A DNA stretch of 64,000 bases. Origin: Exiguobacterium indicum HHS 31. Lineage in GTDB: Bacteria > Bacillota > Bacilli > Exiguobacteriales > Exiguobacteriaceae. The stretch lies in NCBI RefSeq assembly GCF_001939065.1, contig NZ_MPSZ01000001.1, positions 310,001 through 374,000 of the forward strand. Reading direction: 5' to 3'. Under the pieces are notes generated by a model. That model was not told the DNA's origin, ran no database searches, and saw nothing but the letters and a program-made list of their open reading frames with translations. Within the stretch, counting starts at the first letter, position 1; each line of letters opens with the position of its first letter. A program made the translations under genes and the position numbers. Positions 26,550-35,398 of the stretch are shown here, piece by piece.

Positions 26550-27167
26550 ATGTACTTTAATGACTATGAAGACTGGATTGAGGAAGAGGCGGAAGCATTA
26601 TTTCGCTTACATGAAGAACCGCTGATACGAGAAGCGATCTCGTATTCGCAATTTACGGCGTATGTAGAAGAGGCACTCCTTGAACCATTATTGCTGAAAT
26701 TACGTTGGCTCGGAGAAGCAGAAGAAGAGGAGATTCTAGAACGAGCGGATTCAATCGTTTGGGAGAATGCCTCAGGTCATTCGGAAGCTTCCCTTCGGCG
26801 AGATGTGTTACGACGGGTCGTCAAGCGAGACTTTACTGCGTATATCCTCGCGTACCTCACACCAATTCTTGAAGCGAGACAAGCCACTTATGAGGCGGAA
26901 TTGAAGCAGCTTCAATTGGCGCATGCTGAACAAATAGATGAGGTCAAACAACACGAGCAACAGATTGAACTCGGACCGCCACCTAAAAAAGTCAAAAAAT
27001 GGTGGTACCTCAAAGAAAAAGAAGTAGCACGTTCCTATACGGAGGAAGAACGATCTGCATTGCAAGCCCAACAGCAACAACTCGAGGACGAGTTAAAGCG
27101 ACTCGAACAAAAAACACGTGAGACAGAAGCTGACCTCGAACGATTGGATTCAATTCACCGATTGTAA
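26550..27167 (+). CDS. Unknown protein with C-terminal coiled coil
   Basis: I do not recognise this 205-residue protein. The N-terminal half (1-110) is acidic and helical. The second half is a heptad-rich coiled coil (about 110-140 and 160-205) interrupted by a proline/lysine/aromatic segment GPPPKKVKKWWYLKEKE near residue 145. There is no signal peptide or membrane segment, so it is probably cytoplasmic. AAGGAGAG precedes the ATG, codon use matches its neighbours and a strong terminator follows, so it is a real gene. It lies between the PadR regulator and a convergent DJ-1 gene. Confidence 0.7.
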   Translation: MYFNDYEDWIEEEAEALFRLHEEPLIREAISYSQFTAYVEEALLEPLLLKLRWLGEAEEEEILERADSIVWENASGHSEASLRRDVLRRVVKRDFTAYILAYLTPILEARQATYEAELKQLQLAHAEQIDEVKQHEQQIELGPPPKKVKKWWYLKEKEVARSYTEEERSALQAQQQQLEDELKRLEQKTRETEADLERLDSIHRL

Positions 27168-27175
27168 TTCACGCC

Positions 27176-27217
27176 AAAAAAATGGAGCAGACGACGTTAT
27201 GTCGTTTGCTCCATTTT
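27176..27217. terminator. Bidirectional terminator
   Basis: AAATGGAGCA and TGCTCCATTT pair, with an inner ACGAC/GTCGT stem, an A-run on the left and a T-run on the right. It serves the coiled-coil gene and the convergent DJ-1 gene. Confidence 0.88.
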
Positions 27218-27233
27218 GTATAAAGGTATCGTA

Positions 27234-27893
27234 TTAAGCTTGTGTCGCAAGTTTCGCAAGGACAAGTTTCGCGACCGCTTCACTTGACGCTGGGTTTTGT
27301 CCTGTGACGACGTTGCCGTCGATGACTGCGAATTCCTTACCAGCATCCGATGTCAGGAAAGTAGCGCCTTCACCACGAAGTGTCGTCTCAAGCAAGAATG
27401 GTACTTTATCTTCGAGACCTGTCGATTTTTCTTCTTCGTCTGTGAAGCCGTTGATTTGACGACCTGATACGAAAGGTTTGCCATCGATCATGACGTGTGC
27501 AAAGGCCGCTGGACCGTGACAGACCGATGCGACGACGCCATCTTTTTTGATGACAGCTTCAATGGCACCTGCCACTTGTGGGTTATTCGGGAAGTCGACG
27601 ACCGCACCGTGACCACCTGGGAAGTAAACAGCATCAAATGATGCTGGATCGACTTCTGAGAGTGCTTTCGTGTCGTGCAACGCACGGCGTGCATCTTGGA
27701 ATTTCGGCAAGATTTCTTTGACGATCGATGCTTTATCGATCGGGACGTCGCCACCTTTGATCGAAGTGACCGTCACGTCATGTCCTGCATCCTTAAACAG
27801 GTTGTATGGTGCTGCGAACTCTTCGAACCATAATCCTGTTTTGTGACCATTCATGTCATCTGCACTTGTTGATACAATTAAAATACGAGCCAT
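27234..27893 (-). CDS. DJ-1/PfpI family protein (Hsp31-like)
   Basis: This is a 219-residue protein of the DJ-1/PfpI superfamily, in the Hsp31-like subgroup that includes glyoxalase III-type enzymes acting on methylglyoxal. The nucleophile elbow is visible as ASVCHGPAAF (cysteine about residue 125), with FPGGHGAVVDFP upstream and a conserved glutamate in WFEEFAAPY near the N-terminus. Chaperone and deglycase roles have also been proposed for the family. GGAGGAG precedes the ATG. It is followed by a terminator and separated by 67 bases from the aldo/keto reductase gene upstream, another aldehyde-handling enzyme. Confidence 0.87.
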   Translation of the reverse strand: MARILIVSTSADDMNGHKTGLWFEEFAAPYNLFKDAGHDVTVTSIKGGDVPIDKASIVKEILPKFQDARRALHDTKALSEVDPASFDAVYFPGGHGAVVDFPNNPQVAGAIEAVIKKDGVVASVCHGPAAFAHVMIDGKPFVSGRQINGFTDEEEKSTGLEDKVPFLLETTLRGEGATFLTSDAGKEFAVIDGNVVTGQNPASSEAVAKLVLAKLATQA

Positions 27894-27960
27894 AATAAAA
27901 CTCCTCCTCTGTATGAACGTTACAAAGAAGGAGTTTCCCGGAGATATGAAGAGTTAAACC

Positions 27961-28815
27961 TCACCGGTGTTCCGTATAGTGATGAACCGGTAGTGTAGCA
28001 AGTGCCTGGTCGATTTGAGCTTGTGAGATCGACTCTTTCATCGCTTGGACGTTTGCCTGAAGCTGTGACACGCTCGACGCACCAGGAAGGACGATGTCGA
28101 CCTGTTGATCGATGGCTTGCAACGCAAGCGCAGGAAGCGGGAAATCTTGAAGTTTTTGAAGACTCGCTTCAAGCGTTTCCTTATCGAATTGTTCGAACCG
28201 ATCAACCGACTGCAGGCGTGAAGCACTCTCATGTGTCAAGAGTCCTTTTGCCAGTGGACCACGGGCAACGACTTGGATGTTTTTCTCTTTTAAGCGTGGC
28301 AACAACTCTTCGATGCGGCGATCGAGCAACGAATAAGGCGTCATCAAGTAAGAGAAATTACTATGCTCGAGCCAATATTCGATGACATTCGGGCGCAGTG
28401 ACGACAGACCATATTCCTTGATCTTCCCCTCTGCTTTTAAATCTTCCATTGCGCGGATCGACGCATCGATGTCATCATCGATCGTGCCGCCGTGGACGTA
28501 ATACAGGTCGAGATAAGGTGTTTCAAGACGATTCAAACTTTCAAGACAAGCTTGCTTCAGATAGTCATAACTCGGATCCCATGTCCAACCGGTTCCGGTC
28601 GCGTTCATCCGATTCCCACCTTTTGAGGCGAGGAACAATCGACTGCGATCCTCTTGTGAGAAGGTTTGACCGATGATGGATTCGACCGCTCCGTTCGCAT
28701 AGACGTCCGCTGTATCGAAGTGCGTGATTCCGGCATCAAGTGCCGTCCGCAGGATTGCTGTTGCTTCCTCCTGACCACGCTTTAAGATCGTCATCGTACC
28801 TAATCCTAATGACAT
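27961..28815 (-). CDS. Aldo/keto reductase
   Basis: This is a 284-residue TIM-barrel NADPH-dependent oxidoreductase. The catalytic tetrad context is visible: the aspartate/tyrosine in THFDTADVYANG, lysine in FLASKGG and histidine in DLYYVHG. VLPGASSVSQL near the C-terminus is the nucleotide-binding loop. The substrate is unknown. I chose the ATG at 28815 with GAGGG upstream over a TTG at 28821. It may be transcribed with the DJ-1 gene, which would fit carbonyl detoxification. Confidence 0.87.
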   Translation of the reverse strand: MSLGLGTMTILKRGQEEATAILRTALDAGITHFDTADVYANGAVESIIGQTFSQEDRSRLFLASKGGNRMNATGTGWTWDPSYDYLKQACLESLNRLETPYLDLYYVHGGTIDDDIDASIRAMEDLKAEGKIKEYGLSSLRPNVIEYWLEHSNFSYLMTPYSLLDRRIEELLPRLKEKNIQVVARGPLAKGLLTHESASRLQSVDRFEQFDKETLEASLQKLQDFPLPALALQAIDQQVDIVLPGASSVSQLQANVQAMKESISQAQIDQALATLPVHHYTEHR

Positions 28816-28983
28816 GTTCAATTCCCTCTTTTCTTAGATGAACTATAAGTTTGGAACTTCTGCTTTCTAGTGTATCATATCTGATGAAAAAGACGATTTC
28901 GAAGTCTTGCGGCAATACGTCGGAAACGGCATACTAATCATGATAGAGAACGTAAACTAAGATAGAAGAGGGGAACACATCCG

Positions 28984-29514
28984 ATGGAAGAAAAAACGAT
29001 TGAACGTGAAGTGATCTATGAAGGAAAAGTCTTTGATGTCGAGAAACATGTCGTCACGTTACCGAACGGCAATACCTCGGTCCGTGAATTGGTCTATCAT
29101 AATGGTGCCGTCGCAATCATTGCTTTTGATGAACAAGGTGATTTGATCGTCGTGGAACAGTACCGGAAGGCGTTCGAGAGTCTATCGATCGAGATTCCAG
29201 CAGGAAAACTCGAGAAAGGCGAAGATCCACTCGATTGTGCCGGACGCGAATTAAAGGAAGAAACAGGATACGTCGCGAAAGAGTTACGACATGTCTTTGA
29301 TTTCTACGGTGCGCCTGGTTTCTGCAGTGAGCGTGTACATATCTATGAAGCGATTGGTCTGACTGCCGGTGATCGTCAACTCGATGAGGATGAGTTCCTT
29401 GAGAATAAGACATTGAAGCTCGAAGAAGCACTCGAACTCGTTGCAAACGGAACGATCGTCGACGCGAAAACGATCATGGCGATCCAGCATTGGCAAATTC
29501 GTACTTTAAAATGA
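28984..29514 (+). CDS. nudF: ADP-ribose pyrophosphatase
   Basis: This is a 176-residue Nudix hydrolase that cleaves ADP-ribose to AMP and ribose-5-phosphate. The Nudix box runs from GKLEKGEDP to GRELKEETGY, with the typical NudF features VVEQYRKAF and EIPAGK before it and YGAPGFCSE after it. The length is normal. In B. subtilis nudF also lies close upstream of fur, but there spoIIM lies in between. A plausible promoter (TTGCGG, 17 bases, CATACT) ends at 28935. Confidence 0.92.
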   Translation: MEEKTIEREVIYEGKVFDVEKHVVTLPNGNTSVRELVYHNGAVAIIAFDEQGDLIVVEQYRKAFESLSIEIPAGKLEKGEDPLDCAGRELKEETGYVAKELRHVFDFYGAPGFCSERVHIYEAIGLTAGDRQLDEDEFLENKTLKLEEALELVANGTIVDAKTIMAIQHWQIRTLK

Positions 29515-29537
29515 TTCTCATTTAAATGATTTTCAGT

Positions 29538-29582
29538 TGATAATCATTTTAATTTGAAAAAAGACTGATTATCAGCTATGAT
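29538..29582 (+). promoter_or_regulatory. fur promoter with Fur/PerR-type operator
   Basis: A sigma-A promoter is formed by TTGAAA (29554-29559), 17 bases and TATGAT (29577-29582). TGATAATCATTTTAA (29538-29552) just upstream matches the 7-1-7 Fur box and the PerR box about equally well. A palindrome TGATTATCA (29566-29574) sits in the spacer. Metal-responsive autoregulation or PerR control is likely. Confidence 0.68.
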
Positions 29583-29612
29583 AATAGCATCAGTTCGAAC
29601 AAAGGGGGCGTT

Positions 29613-30098
29613 ATGATGGAAAGTCGTGTAGAACGCATCAAAAAACAGCTAAGCGGTAAAGGATATAAGCTGACTCCCCAACGTGAAGCGACTGTGCGTG
29701 TCCTGCTCGAACACGAGTCGGATCACCTCAGTGCCGAAAATGTCTTTCTCCTTGTAAAAGAAAAGAACTCCGACATCGGACTTGCGACGGTTTACCGGAC
29801 GCTCGAATTATTGACGGAGCTTGAAGTCGTCGATAAGGTCAACTTCGGAGATGGCGTATCCCGGTTTGATTTACGACAAGAAGGTGCGAGTCATTCGCAT
29901 CACCATCTCGTCTGTATCGAATGCGGATCCGTCGAAGAGATTTTAGACGATATGCTTGAAGAAGTAGAGAAAGAAATCGTGTCCCGATTCCACTTTAAAA
30001 TCAAGGATCACCGCCTGACATTCCATGGCGTCTGCCGTGTCTGCCAAGAGCGCCATGCTCGGGAAGCGTTGGAACAATCGCAAACACAAACAGTCTGA
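29613..30098 (+). CDS. fur: Fur family ferric uptake regulator
   Basis: This is a 161-residue metal-dependent repressor of iron uptake genes. The winged helix (KLTPQREATVRVLLEH, then VYRTLELLTELEVV) precedes the metal-binding domain with SHSHHHLVCIECG and a second CxxC, VCRVCQ, for structural zinc. Position in the conserved fur-xerD-deoB order supports Fur rather than PerR or Zur. The start may be ATG 29613 or 29616, behind AAAGGGGG. Confidence 0.9.
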   Translation: MMESRVERIKKQLSGKGYKLTPQREATVRVLLEHESDHLSAENVFLLVKEKNSDIGLATVYRTLELLTELEVVDKVNFGDGVSRFDLRQEGASHSHHHLVCIECGSVEEILDDMLEEVEKEIVSRFHFKIKDHRLTFHGVCRVCQERHAREALEQSQTQTV

Positions 30099-30130
30099 CC
30101 GTCCGACGAAATTTCGGATGGTTTTTCTTT
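30099..30130 (+). terminator. Terminator of fur
   Basis: CCGTCCGA and TTCGGATGG form a stem with one G-U pair, followed by TTTTT. Confidence 0.8.
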
Positions 30131-30154
30131 TTCAATTTTTATAGGTCAGACCTC

Positions 30155-30183
30155 TTCACAACGGTTTACACCTTTGATATGAT
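30155..30183 (+). promoter_or_regulatory. Sigma-A promoter of xerD
   Basis: TTCACA and TATGAT are separated by 17 bases, 40 bases before the GTG start. Confidence 0.65.
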
Positions 30184-30223
30184 GGGAAAGTAAGCGATTT
30201 CGTAAACGAAGAGGATGAGTTCA

Positions 30224-31108
30224 GTGCGTGAACAACTGGAAGCATTTATCAATTATTTAGTGATTGAACGGCAAATGTCCGCGAATACGGCAGCTGCGTA
30301 TCGAAATGATTTAAATCAATACTTACAGACGCTTGAAACAGCGGAAGTTTCCTCGTTCGAACAGGTTCACCGACATCATATCGTCGACCATATTGAACGA
30401 TTGCTTGAAGCACGAAAGTCACGATCGACGGTTCGCCGGGCGACGAGCTCGATCCGTTCGTTCCATCAATATCTGGTCGAAGAGAGACTTGCGACACATG
30501 ATCCGTCTCGTCATCTTGATTTACCGAAACCGGAGAAGAAGTTGCCCGTCGTCTGGAGTCAAACGGACGTCGAACGCTTGCTTGATTCGGTCGTCGGTGT
30601 CGATCCGCTTACACGACGAGATGCAGCAATGCTTGAGCTTCTCTATGGAACAGGCATGCGCGTCAGCGAACTGCTCCAACTGAAGTTGAACGATTTGCAA
30701 CTCGAACTCGGGTATCTGTCGTGTCTTGGGAAAGGGAATAAATCCCGGATCATCCCGATGAGTACGACATCGATTGAGAGCGTCAGGACATATCTTGACC
30801 TCGCGCGCAACAGTCTCGGTGGTCAACAGACGGACGACGTCTTCTTGAACAGTCGCGGTGATCGTTTGTCACGGCAAGGGTTTTGGAAGATGATCAAGCG
30901 ACGGGCAAAGGAAGCGGGTATTGAAAAAGAGATCACACCGCACGTCCTGCGCCATTCGTTCGCGACCCATCTACTTGAAAATGGTGCCGATTTACGCGTC
31001 GTACAAGAAATGCTAGGACACGCTGATTTGTCGACGACACAAATGTATACACACGTTAACAAAGCACGACTTCACGACGTGTATAAGAAACATCATCCAC
31101 GGGCATGA
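30224..31108 (+). CDS. xerD: Tyrosine recombinase XerD
   Basis: This is a 294-residue site-specific recombinase that resolves chromosome dimers at dif together with a second Xer protein. It has an N-terminal SAM-like core-binding domain (1-85) and a catalytic domain with the first arginine in GTGMRVSEL, HVLRHSFATHLLENG, the histidine in MLGHADLSTTQ and the nucleophile tyrosine in MYTHV. I prefer the GTG at 30224, nine bases after GAGG, over the ATG at 30215, whose ribosome binding site would be too close. The position between fur and deoB is the B. subtilis xerD position. Confidence 0.92.
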   Translation: MREQLEAFINYLVIERQMSANTAAAYRNDLNQYLQTLETAEVSSFEQVHRHHIVDHIERLLEARKSRSTVRRATSSIRSFHQYLVEERLATHDPSRHLDLPKPEKKLPVVWSQTDVERLLDSVVGVDPLTRRDAAMLELLYGTGMRVSELLQLKLNDLQLELGYLSCLGKGNKSRIIPMSTTSIESVRTYLDLARNSLGGQQTDDVFLNSRGDRLSRQGFWKMIKRRAKEAGIEKEITPHVLRHSFATHLLENGADLRVVQEMLGHADLSTTQMYTHVNKARLHDVYKKHHPRA

Positions 31109-31226
31109 TGGTTCTATCTTTTAAAGGTCTGACTTCAGACAAATGATGCGTTTTGTCTAGTCCCTTTCCGGGAAAAATCGTAACGGGAATCGCACAACTA
31201 CAGCTCGTATATAGGAGGAACAGCAA

Positions 31227-32399
31227 ATGGCTCAATCATTTAAACGTGTATTTTTGATCGTCATGGACTCCGTAGGAATCGGAGAAGCACCGGACGCTGA
31301 ACAGTTCGGAGATCTTGGTTCGCATACGCTCGGTCACATCGCGCGTGAACGCAACGGACTCAACATGCCGAACATGGCAAAACTCGGTCTCTCGCATATC
31401 GAACCGATCGAAGGTGTCTCAGCTGAAGAAGCACCGCTTGCAGCATACGGAAAAATGAAAGAAGTATCTGCAGGGAAAGATACGATGACAGGACACTGGG
31501 AGATCATGGGACTCCGGATTGATACACCATTCCGTGTCTTTGAAAAATTCCCGGATGATTTGATTCATCGCCTAGAAGAGTTCTCAGGACGGAAAATCAT
31601 CGGGAACAAACCGGCTTCTGGCACGGAAATTCTCGACGAACTCGGACAAGAACATGTTGAGACGGGCGCCTTGATCGTCTATACGTCGGCAGACTCTGTT
31701 CTTCAAATCGCAGCACACGAAGAAGTCGTGCCATTAGAAGAATTATACCGGATTTGTGAATACGCACGTGATATCACACGGGATGACCCGTACATGCTCG
31801 GTCGTATCATCGCACGTCCATTCCTTGGCGAAGCAGGAGCGTGGGTCCGGACAGCGAACCGTCACGACTATGCCCTTAAGCCATTCGACCGGACGGTCAT
31901 GAACGAACTTGAGACGGCAGGACTCGATGTCATCTCACTCGGTAAGATTGCTGATATTTACGATGGAGAAGGTGTCACGGATGCAATCCGGACGAAGTCG
32001 AACATGGACGGCATGGATCAGCTCGTAAAACAACTCAATCGTGATTTCAACGGACTTTGCTTCTTAAACCTTGTCGATTTCGATGCTTTGTTCGGACACC
32101 GTCGTGATCCGCAAGGCTACGGACAAGCACTCGAAGAGTTCGACGCGCGTCTTCCGGAAGTGTTTGCTCGCTTAAACGAAGACGATCTCTTGATCATCAC
32201 GGCTGACCACGGAAACGATCCGGTTCATGCTGGGACTGACCATACACGGGAATACGTACCATTGCTTGCCTACCATAAAAATGGTGTTGCAAAACCGCTC
32301 GGTATCCGTGAGACGTTCGCTGATCTTGGAGCGACGGTCGCAGAAAACTTCGCCGTCAAGATGCCGGCACATGGAACAAGCTTTTTAACAGAACTATAA
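31227..32399 (+). CDS. deoB: Phosphopentomutase
   Basis: This is a 390-residue enzyme of the alkaline phosphatase superfamily that interconverts (deoxy)ribose-1- and -5-phosphate in nucleoside salvage. Metal and phosphate sites are visible: [13 protein letters not shown] at the N-terminus, [10 protein letters not shown] (phosphothreonine site) near residue 90, and ITADHGNDP and [10 protein letters not shown] near 325-340. AGGAGG precedes the ATG. It is followed after 18 bases by punA and then by pdp, a nucleoside degradation operon. Confidence 0.96.
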   Translation: MAQSFKRVFLIVMDSVGIGEAPDAEQFGDLGSHTLGHIARERNGLNMPNMAKLGLSHIEPIEGVSAEEAPLAAYGKMKEVSAGKDTMTGHWEIMGLRIDTPFRVFEKFPDDLIHRLEEFSGRKIIGNKPASGTEILDELGQEHVETGALIVYTSADSVLQIAAHEEVVPLEELYRICEYARDITRDDPYMLGRIIARPFLGEAGAWVRTANRHDYALKPFDRTVMNELETAGLDVISLGKIADIYDGEGVTDAIRTKSNMDGMDQLVKQLNRDFNGLCFLNLVDFDALFGHRRDPQGYGQALEEFDARLPEVFARLNEDDLLIITADHGNDPVHAGTDHTREYVPLLAYHKNGVAKPLGIRETFADLGATVAENFAVKMPAHGTSFLTEL

Positions 32400-32417
32400 T
32401 TCGAGGGAGCGATTCAG

Positions 32418-33230
32418 ATGACAGTCAACTGGAATGAAACACGTTCGTTTTTAGAAAGCAAGATGCAGGCAAAACCGGAGATCGGATTGATTCTCGGTTC
32501 AGGACTAGGTGTCCTTGCGGATGAGATCGAAAACCCGATCGCGATTCCATATCATGAAATCCCGAACTTCCCGGTATCAACGGTCGAAGGACACGCGGGA
32601 CAACTCGTCTTCGGTACTCTTGAAGGGAAACAAGTCGTTGCGATGCAAGGGCGATTCCACTTCTACGAAGGATATTCGATGGACATGGTCACGTTCCCAG
32701 TCCGTGTCATGAAAGCGATCGGTGTCGAGACATTGATCGTCACGAACGCAGCGGGTGCTTGTAACGAAGCGTTCGAACCAGGTGATTTGATGTTGATCAC
32801 AGATCACATCAACTTCTTCGGTACGAACCCATTGATCGGGAAGAACGTCGATGAGATGGGACCACGTTTCCCGGATATGTCGAAGCCGTATGATGCGGAA
32901 TTACTTCGTCTTGCACAGGAAACAGCGGACGAGCTCGGAATTCGTGTCCGTCAAGGTGTCTACTTCGGAAACACTGGTCCAACGTATGAGACGCCAGCAG
33001 AAGTCAAGATGGCACGGATGCTTGGTGGCGACGTCGTCGGTATGTCGACGGTCCCTGAAGTCATCGTTGCCCGTCATTCCGATATGCGAGTCCTTGGGAT
33101 CTCATGTGTCTCGAACATGGCAGCAGGTATTCTCGACCAACCGTTACATCATGATGAAGTCATCGAAACGACAGAACGTGTCCGGGCACACTTCCTATCA
33201 CTCGTTCGCGGTTCGATCAAAAAAATGTAA
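32418..33230 (+). CDS. punA: Purine nucleoside phosphorylase
   Basis: This is a 270-residue trimeric-type purine nucleoside phosphorylase that releases the base from (deoxy)inosine and (deoxy)guanosine with phosphate. LILGSGLG at the N-terminus, GRFHFYEGY, TNAAGACN and TYETPAEVKM are family motifs of the phosphate and base sites. It lies in the deoB-punA-pdp operon, as the first genes do in B. subtilis (drm-pupG). Confidence 0.95.
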   Translation: MTVNWNETRSFLESKMQAKPEIGLILGSGLGVLADEIENPIAIPYHEIPNFPVSTVEGHAGQLVFGTLEGKQVVAMQGRFHFYEGYSMDMVTFPVRVMKAIGVETLIVTNAAGACNEAFEPGDLMLITDHINFFGTNPLIGKNVDEMGPRFPDMSKPYDAELLRLAQETADELGIRVRQGVYFGNTGPTYETPAEVKMARMLGGDVVGMSTVPEVIVARHSDMRVLGISCVSNMAAGILDQPLHHDEVIETTERVRAHFLSLVRGSIKKM

Positions 33231-33277
33231 CGACTGTTTATAAAACTCACAAACCACTCCTGAGGAGGAACTAGATT

Positions 33278-34579
33278 ATGCGTATGGTAGATTTGATTGC
33301 AACAAAACGAGACGGTGGCGAACTCGCAACAGCTGATATTCAAGCAATGGTAGAAGGATTCACGAATGGTGAGATTCCAGATTACCAAATGTCAGCGATG
33401 TCGATGGCGATTTTCTATCAAGGAATGTCAGATCGTGAAATCGCTGATTTGACGATGGCGATGGTCAACTCGGGCGACGTGATCGACCTTTCACGTATCC
33501 ACGGGAAAAAAGTCGACAAACACTCGACAGGCGGTGTTGGTGACAAAATCAGTCTGATCGTCGCACCACTCGTTGCGTCAATCGGCATTCCGGTTGCGAA
33601 GATGAGCGGTCGTGGACTCGGTCATACAGGTGGAACCATCGACAAACTCGAAGCGTTCCCTGGTTTTGACGTCGAGCTTTCAGAAGAAGCGTTCGTCTCA
33701 CAAGTCAACGACATTAAGATGGCAATCATCGGTCAAACGGGTAACCTGACGCCTGCAGACAAAAAACTCTACGCCCTTCGTGACGTCACGGCGACGGTCA
33801 ACTCGATCCCATTGATCGCAAGTTCAATCATGTCGAAGAAGATTGCAGCAGGAGCAGACAGCATCGTACTCGACGTCAAGACGGGTTCTGGTGCCTTCAT
33901 GAAATCGTTCGAAGATGCAAAAGCACTTGCGACAGAGATGGTTTCGATCGGTAAGAGTGTCAACCGTAAGACGGTTGCTGTCATTACGGACATGGATCAG
34001 CCGCTCGGCTTTGAGATCGGAAACGCAAACGAAGTCAAGGAAGCGATTGAAGTCCTTCAAGGGAAAGATGTCCGTGATTTGAAAGTCATCGCCTTGACGA
34101 TTGCATCACACATGGCAGTCCTCGGTGATTTCTACCCGACGTTTGACGAAGCATATGCGGATCTCGAAACACGTCTCGGTAACGGAGCAGCACTTGACGT
34201 CTTTAAGAAGTTCATCGCAGCTCAAGGTGGCGACGCGTCTCTCGTTGACGACATGACAAAAGCACTTGAAACGAAATACGAAAAAACATTCGTCGCTTCA
34301 AAAGCAGGTTATGTCTCTGAAATCATCGCTGACGAAGTCGGTGTTGCAGCAATGATCCTCGGTGCAGGACGCGCGACGAAAGCAGATGAGATCGATCACG
34401 CAGCAAGCGTTACGTTGCACAAGAAAGTCGGCGACCGTGTAGAAGTCGGCGATGTCATCGCAACACTTCGTTCAAACAAAGAAACACTCGATCAAGCAAT
34501 CGAAAAAATGGATCACGCGTACCATATCAGTGAAACGAAACCGGCAGAACGCCCGCTCGTTCACGCTGTTATCCAGTAA
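33278..34579 (+). CDS. pdp: Pyrimidine-nucleoside phosphorylase
   Basis: This is a 433-residue phosphorylase of the thymidine/pyrimidine nucleoside phosphorylase family. The glycine-rich phosphate site KHSTGGVGDKISL (about 80-92) and the signature SGRGLGHTGGTIDKLE (about 110-125) are present, and the C-terminal domain ends normally. It splits uridine, deoxyuridine and thymidine; the pentose-1-phosphate goes to DeoB. GAGGAGG precedes the ATG. It closes the salvage operon, where B. subtilis instead has dacF and the spoIIA genes. Confidence 0.95.
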   Translation: MRMVDLIATKRDGGELATADIQAMVEGFTNGEIPDYQMSAMSMAIFYQGMSDREIADLTMAMVNSGDVIDLSRIHGKKVDKHSTGGVGDKISLIVAPLVASIGIPVAKMSGRGLGHTGGTIDKLEAFPGFDVELSEEAFVSQVNDIKMAIIGQTGNLTPADKKLYALRDVTATVNSIPLIASSIMSKKIAAGADSIVLDVKTGSGAFMKSFEDAKALATEMVSIGKSVNRKTVAVITDMDQPLGFEIGNANEVKEAIEVLQGKDVRDLKVIALTIASHMAVLGDFYPTFDEAYADLETRLGNGAALDVFKKFIAAQGGDASLVDDMTKALETKYEKTFVASKAGYVSEIIADEVGVAAMILGAGRATKADEIDHAASVTLHKKVGDRVEVGDVIATLRSNKETLDQAIEKMDHAYHISETKPAERPLVHAVIQ

Positions 34580-34600
34580 GCAATCCAATCAGCAATACTT

Positions 34601-34632
34601 GAGTAGTGGACGTCGTCCGCTACTCTTTTTTT
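34601..34632 (+). terminator. Terminator of the deoB-punA-pdp operon
   Basis: GAGTAGTGGACG pairs with CGTCCGCTACTC and is followed by seven T. Confidence 0.9.
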
Positions 34633-34672
34633 ATGGTAAAATTGTAAGTGTAAAAATATGGGAGGGGAGTAT

Positions 34673-35317
34673 ATGAAACGTTGGATAATCGGAATTTCCA
34701 GTCTAGTTGGAATCATCGGAGGTAGTGCCTTATTGATCACTTTCGCTTTTACACAGGACATGAACTCGGATGGAACGAAAGAGACTGAAGTACAGCGGAA
34801 AGCAAAAACTTACTTAGAACAGCATCTTCCGGAAGCGAAGGTGACCGGTAGTCTTTACGACAACATGGGCAATTTTCCATTTGAATATGCCGCACGCGCG
34901 ATAGACGAAAAAACGAATACTGAGTTTTTCGTCTATCAACAAGAGGAGTCGGGGAGGTTCGTTGACTCGTATCATGCGTCACTTTGGGAAGATCGGTTAG
35001 AGCGGCGGATCCCGTCGCCGACTCTCGAACAACTGAACAATCAATTGAGCGTAACCGTACTTTATGACAACGATAAAATACAGCAGCTAGGTGACGCGCG
35101 TTTTGATTCAAAGGCTTATTTACGGAAGGAAGTCGCTCCGACGCTCTTAGTGGACGTTCCACGCAAGCGACACGAACAGGATAAAGCGCAGATCACAGCG
35201 TGGGCAAAGTCGTTGCGCGAACAAAAGATCCTTCAACACATGACAGTCAAGGTTGACTATATCTCGAAAAAAGGGGAATTGCTTGAGAACGGAGATTCGC
35301 TCTTCGTGAAGCTGTAA
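34673..35317 (+). CDS. Unknown membrane-anchored or exported protein
   Basis: I do not recognise this 214-residue protein. It has a basic start (MKRW), one hydrophobic segment (about residues 4-25, with the run IIGGSALLITFAF) and a hydrophilic remainder predicted to lie outside the cell. No lipobox and no catalytic motif was found. The ATG at 34673 with GGGAGGGGA upstream is preferred to the upstream frame. It follows the terminator of pdp and precedes the peptidase gene by 81 bases. Confidence 0.7.
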   Translation: MKRWIIGISSLVGIIGGSALLITFAFTQDMNSDGTKETEVQRKAKTYLEQHLPEAKVTGSLYDNMGNFPFEYAARAIDEKTNTEFFVYQQEESGRFVDSYHASLWEDRLERRIPSPTLEQLNNQLSVTVLYDNDKIQQLGDARFDSKAYLRKEVAPTLLVDVPRKRHEQDKAQITAWAKSLREQKILQHMTVKVDYISKKGELLENGDSLFVKL

Positions 35318-35398
35318 GATGGATTGAAAAACAAGATGTGCGGTTCCCTTTCGATTTGTTATACTGGAAATACTTGTAATGAATAAGGGGGAACTTTC

